A stretch of DNA of 64,000 nucleotides, taken from contig NZ_BRZA01000001.1 of the NCBI RefSeq assembly GCF_026012395.1, positions 806,001 through 870,000 on the forward strand. The letters run 5' to 3'. The notes below the pieces were generated by a model that did no database searches, was not told the DNA's origin, and saw only the letters and a program-made list of their open reading frames with translations. Position numbers and translations under genes: made by a program. Shown here one piece after another: positions 62,351 to 64,000 of the stretch (positions within the stretch are counted from its first letter, which is position 1; each line of letters opens with the position of its first letter). Source of the stretch: Lysinibacillus piscis (GTDB lineage: Bacteria > Bacillota > Bacilli > Bacillales_A > Planococcaceae).

Positions 62351-62677
62351 TCTTACACATCCTTCCATCCAATTTTATCTATAAAACGATACGCTAAATT
62401 AGAATTAATGTAATGTAAATCTACAATCATTATTATACATGACTCCATTGTGTTTGAATATAGTTACTACAAAAAAAGATTGTCACATTTACAAAATATA
62501 TTCGCTGTTATTCTAATCGTTGCAAATCTCTCTTGATCTATTCTCACTATTCCCCTTTTTATGGATTTTTAAACCTCTCTTTATTATTTTCTCATTTAAA
62601 ATGAATCAATCGAGAATAGTGTCAATTCCTCGTGTACAAATTAGACGAATAACCGTTCTTATTTGTTTCGTTTTTCA

Positions 62678-62777
62678 TCAATTACGCTTCAGCGTAATTG
62701 CGTCTGGATTTTTTTCGAGCTCGCTCGTATAAAGGAAGTTAGCCTAAAAGCATCACATCCTGTGACAACGGCTAACT
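62678..62777 (+). repeat. dispersed repeat R2, fullest copy
   Basis: It contains a perfect 9-bp hairpin (CAATTACGC / GCGTAATTG, 62679-62700), then GTCTGGATTTTTTTCGAG and a nested hairpin AGTTAGCC ... GGCTAACT enclosing TCACATCCTGTGA. Partial copies lie at 53521-53584 and, inverted, at 50495-50540. Confidence 0.75.
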
Positions 62778-62823
62778 GACCTACATCATGTAGGCCCTCA
62801 AAATCCATGACATCCGCTGGGGC

Positions 62824-62908
62824 TTTTATCTTGATTCAGCGAATGGCTTTTTATTTGCCGCTGACGTTTCACTTTCGATACAAAACCATTTGCTGAACCA
62901 AGATAAAA
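62824..62908. repeat. large imperfect palindrome
   Basis: TTTTATCTTGATTCAGCGAATGG (62824-62846) is complementary at 21 of 23 positions to 62886-62908. The 39-bp loop (TTGCCGCTGACGTTTCACTT and on) shares ACGTTTCACT and an ACAAAACCATTTG-like stretch with the 46-bp unit near 10.2 kb. Confidence 0.6.
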
Positions 62909-62947
62909 AAGGAATTACTCCATGCACCATAATGATGAAAAACCTAC

Positions 62948-62976
62948 TTGCCATCTACCGCTTTTTTATATATAAT
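62948..62976 (+). promoter_or_regulatory. SigA promoter of trpS
   Basis: TTGCCA (62948-62953), a 17-bp spacer and TATAAT (62971-62976), placed about 25-30 bp before the T-box leader begins. Confidence 0.75.
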
Positions 62977-63002
62977 CTTTTCCAATAACTAAATGTAAAA
63001 AC

Positions 63003-64000
<998 letters not shown>

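Overview
The window looks like chromosomal DNA of a low-GC, endospore-forming Firmicute of the Lysinibacillus group (family assignment is inference). Support: Bacillus-type sporulation genes (spoVAC-VAD-VAEb, spoVIF, yjcZ, ytaF, a CotY/CotZ-type coat gene), a yjb gene block syntenic with Bacillus subtilis (rluA-nadK-relQ-yjbL / yjbK-yjbJ-yjbI-yjbH / pepF-coiA-mecA-spx-trpS), and many surface proteins anchored by S-layer homology (SLH) domains. Genes are tightly spaced, often with ATGA overlaps, and most units end in clear intrinsic terminators. No rRNA, tRNA, prophage or CRISPR array was seen.

Layout. 1-2.9 kb: the 3' part of a BmrA-type multidrug ABC exporter and an OmpR/HK two-component pair. 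3-10 kb: a stand-alone murE, a chemotaxis receptor without an outside sensor domain, an aldehyde dehydrogenase and a large KatE catalase. 10-18 kb: a 46-bp/21-bp composite repeat array, an SLH surface protein, a small LysM protein sharing a duplicated promoter with it, and a hybrid kinase with two kinase modules plus its BTAD-type regulator. 18-20 kb: a sugar-nucleotide epimerase and a YceI protein. 19.9-26.7 kb: an Isd-like haem-uptake operon under Fur-like sites, with three NEAT proteins anchored in three ways (sortase B signal, SLH domains, C-terminal membrane segment), an IsdE-like lipoprotein, permease, ATPase and SrtB. 26.8-28.2 kb: ytaF and a membrane-tethered thermonuclease.

28.2-34.9 kb: a peptide/nickel-type ABC importer of strange build. 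Its two ATPases are fused and divergently transcribed, both permeases carry long N-terminal extensions, and the substrate-binding lipoprotein is circularly permuted: the usual C-terminal lobe comes first, the usual N-terminal part follows, and the junction lies at the usual hinge linker. This is the most unusual object in the window. 35-36.1 kb: a small secreted protein, an IS3-family remnant and a second copy of the composite repeat with four TGTCGA(A/T) boxes exactly 21 bp apart. 36-42.5 kb: yutG, yjcH-yjcG-yjcF, a decayed VanZ gene, spoVIF, yjcZ, a compact lipoprotein-spoVAC-VAD-VAEb operon and cotZ. 42.5-47.9 kb: a 1766-residue SLH protein with seven nearly identical fibronectin type III repeats. 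48.5-53.4 kb: an Sm-like protein, mgtE, rluA-type synthase, NAD kinase, RelQ and YjbL. 53.6-63 kb: yjbK-yjbJ-yjbI-yjbH, an ASCH protein, pepF, coiA, mecA and spx. The window ends in trpS behind a T-box leader.

How genes work together: the Isd cluster forms a wall-to-membrane haem relay; YjbH, MecA and Spx form a ClpP-dependent proteolysis and disulfide-stress circuit; RelQ and NAD kinase are translationally linked; spoVA, spoVIF, yjcZ and cotZ form a late-sporulation neighbourhood. Several families of dispersed intergenic repeats are described separately.
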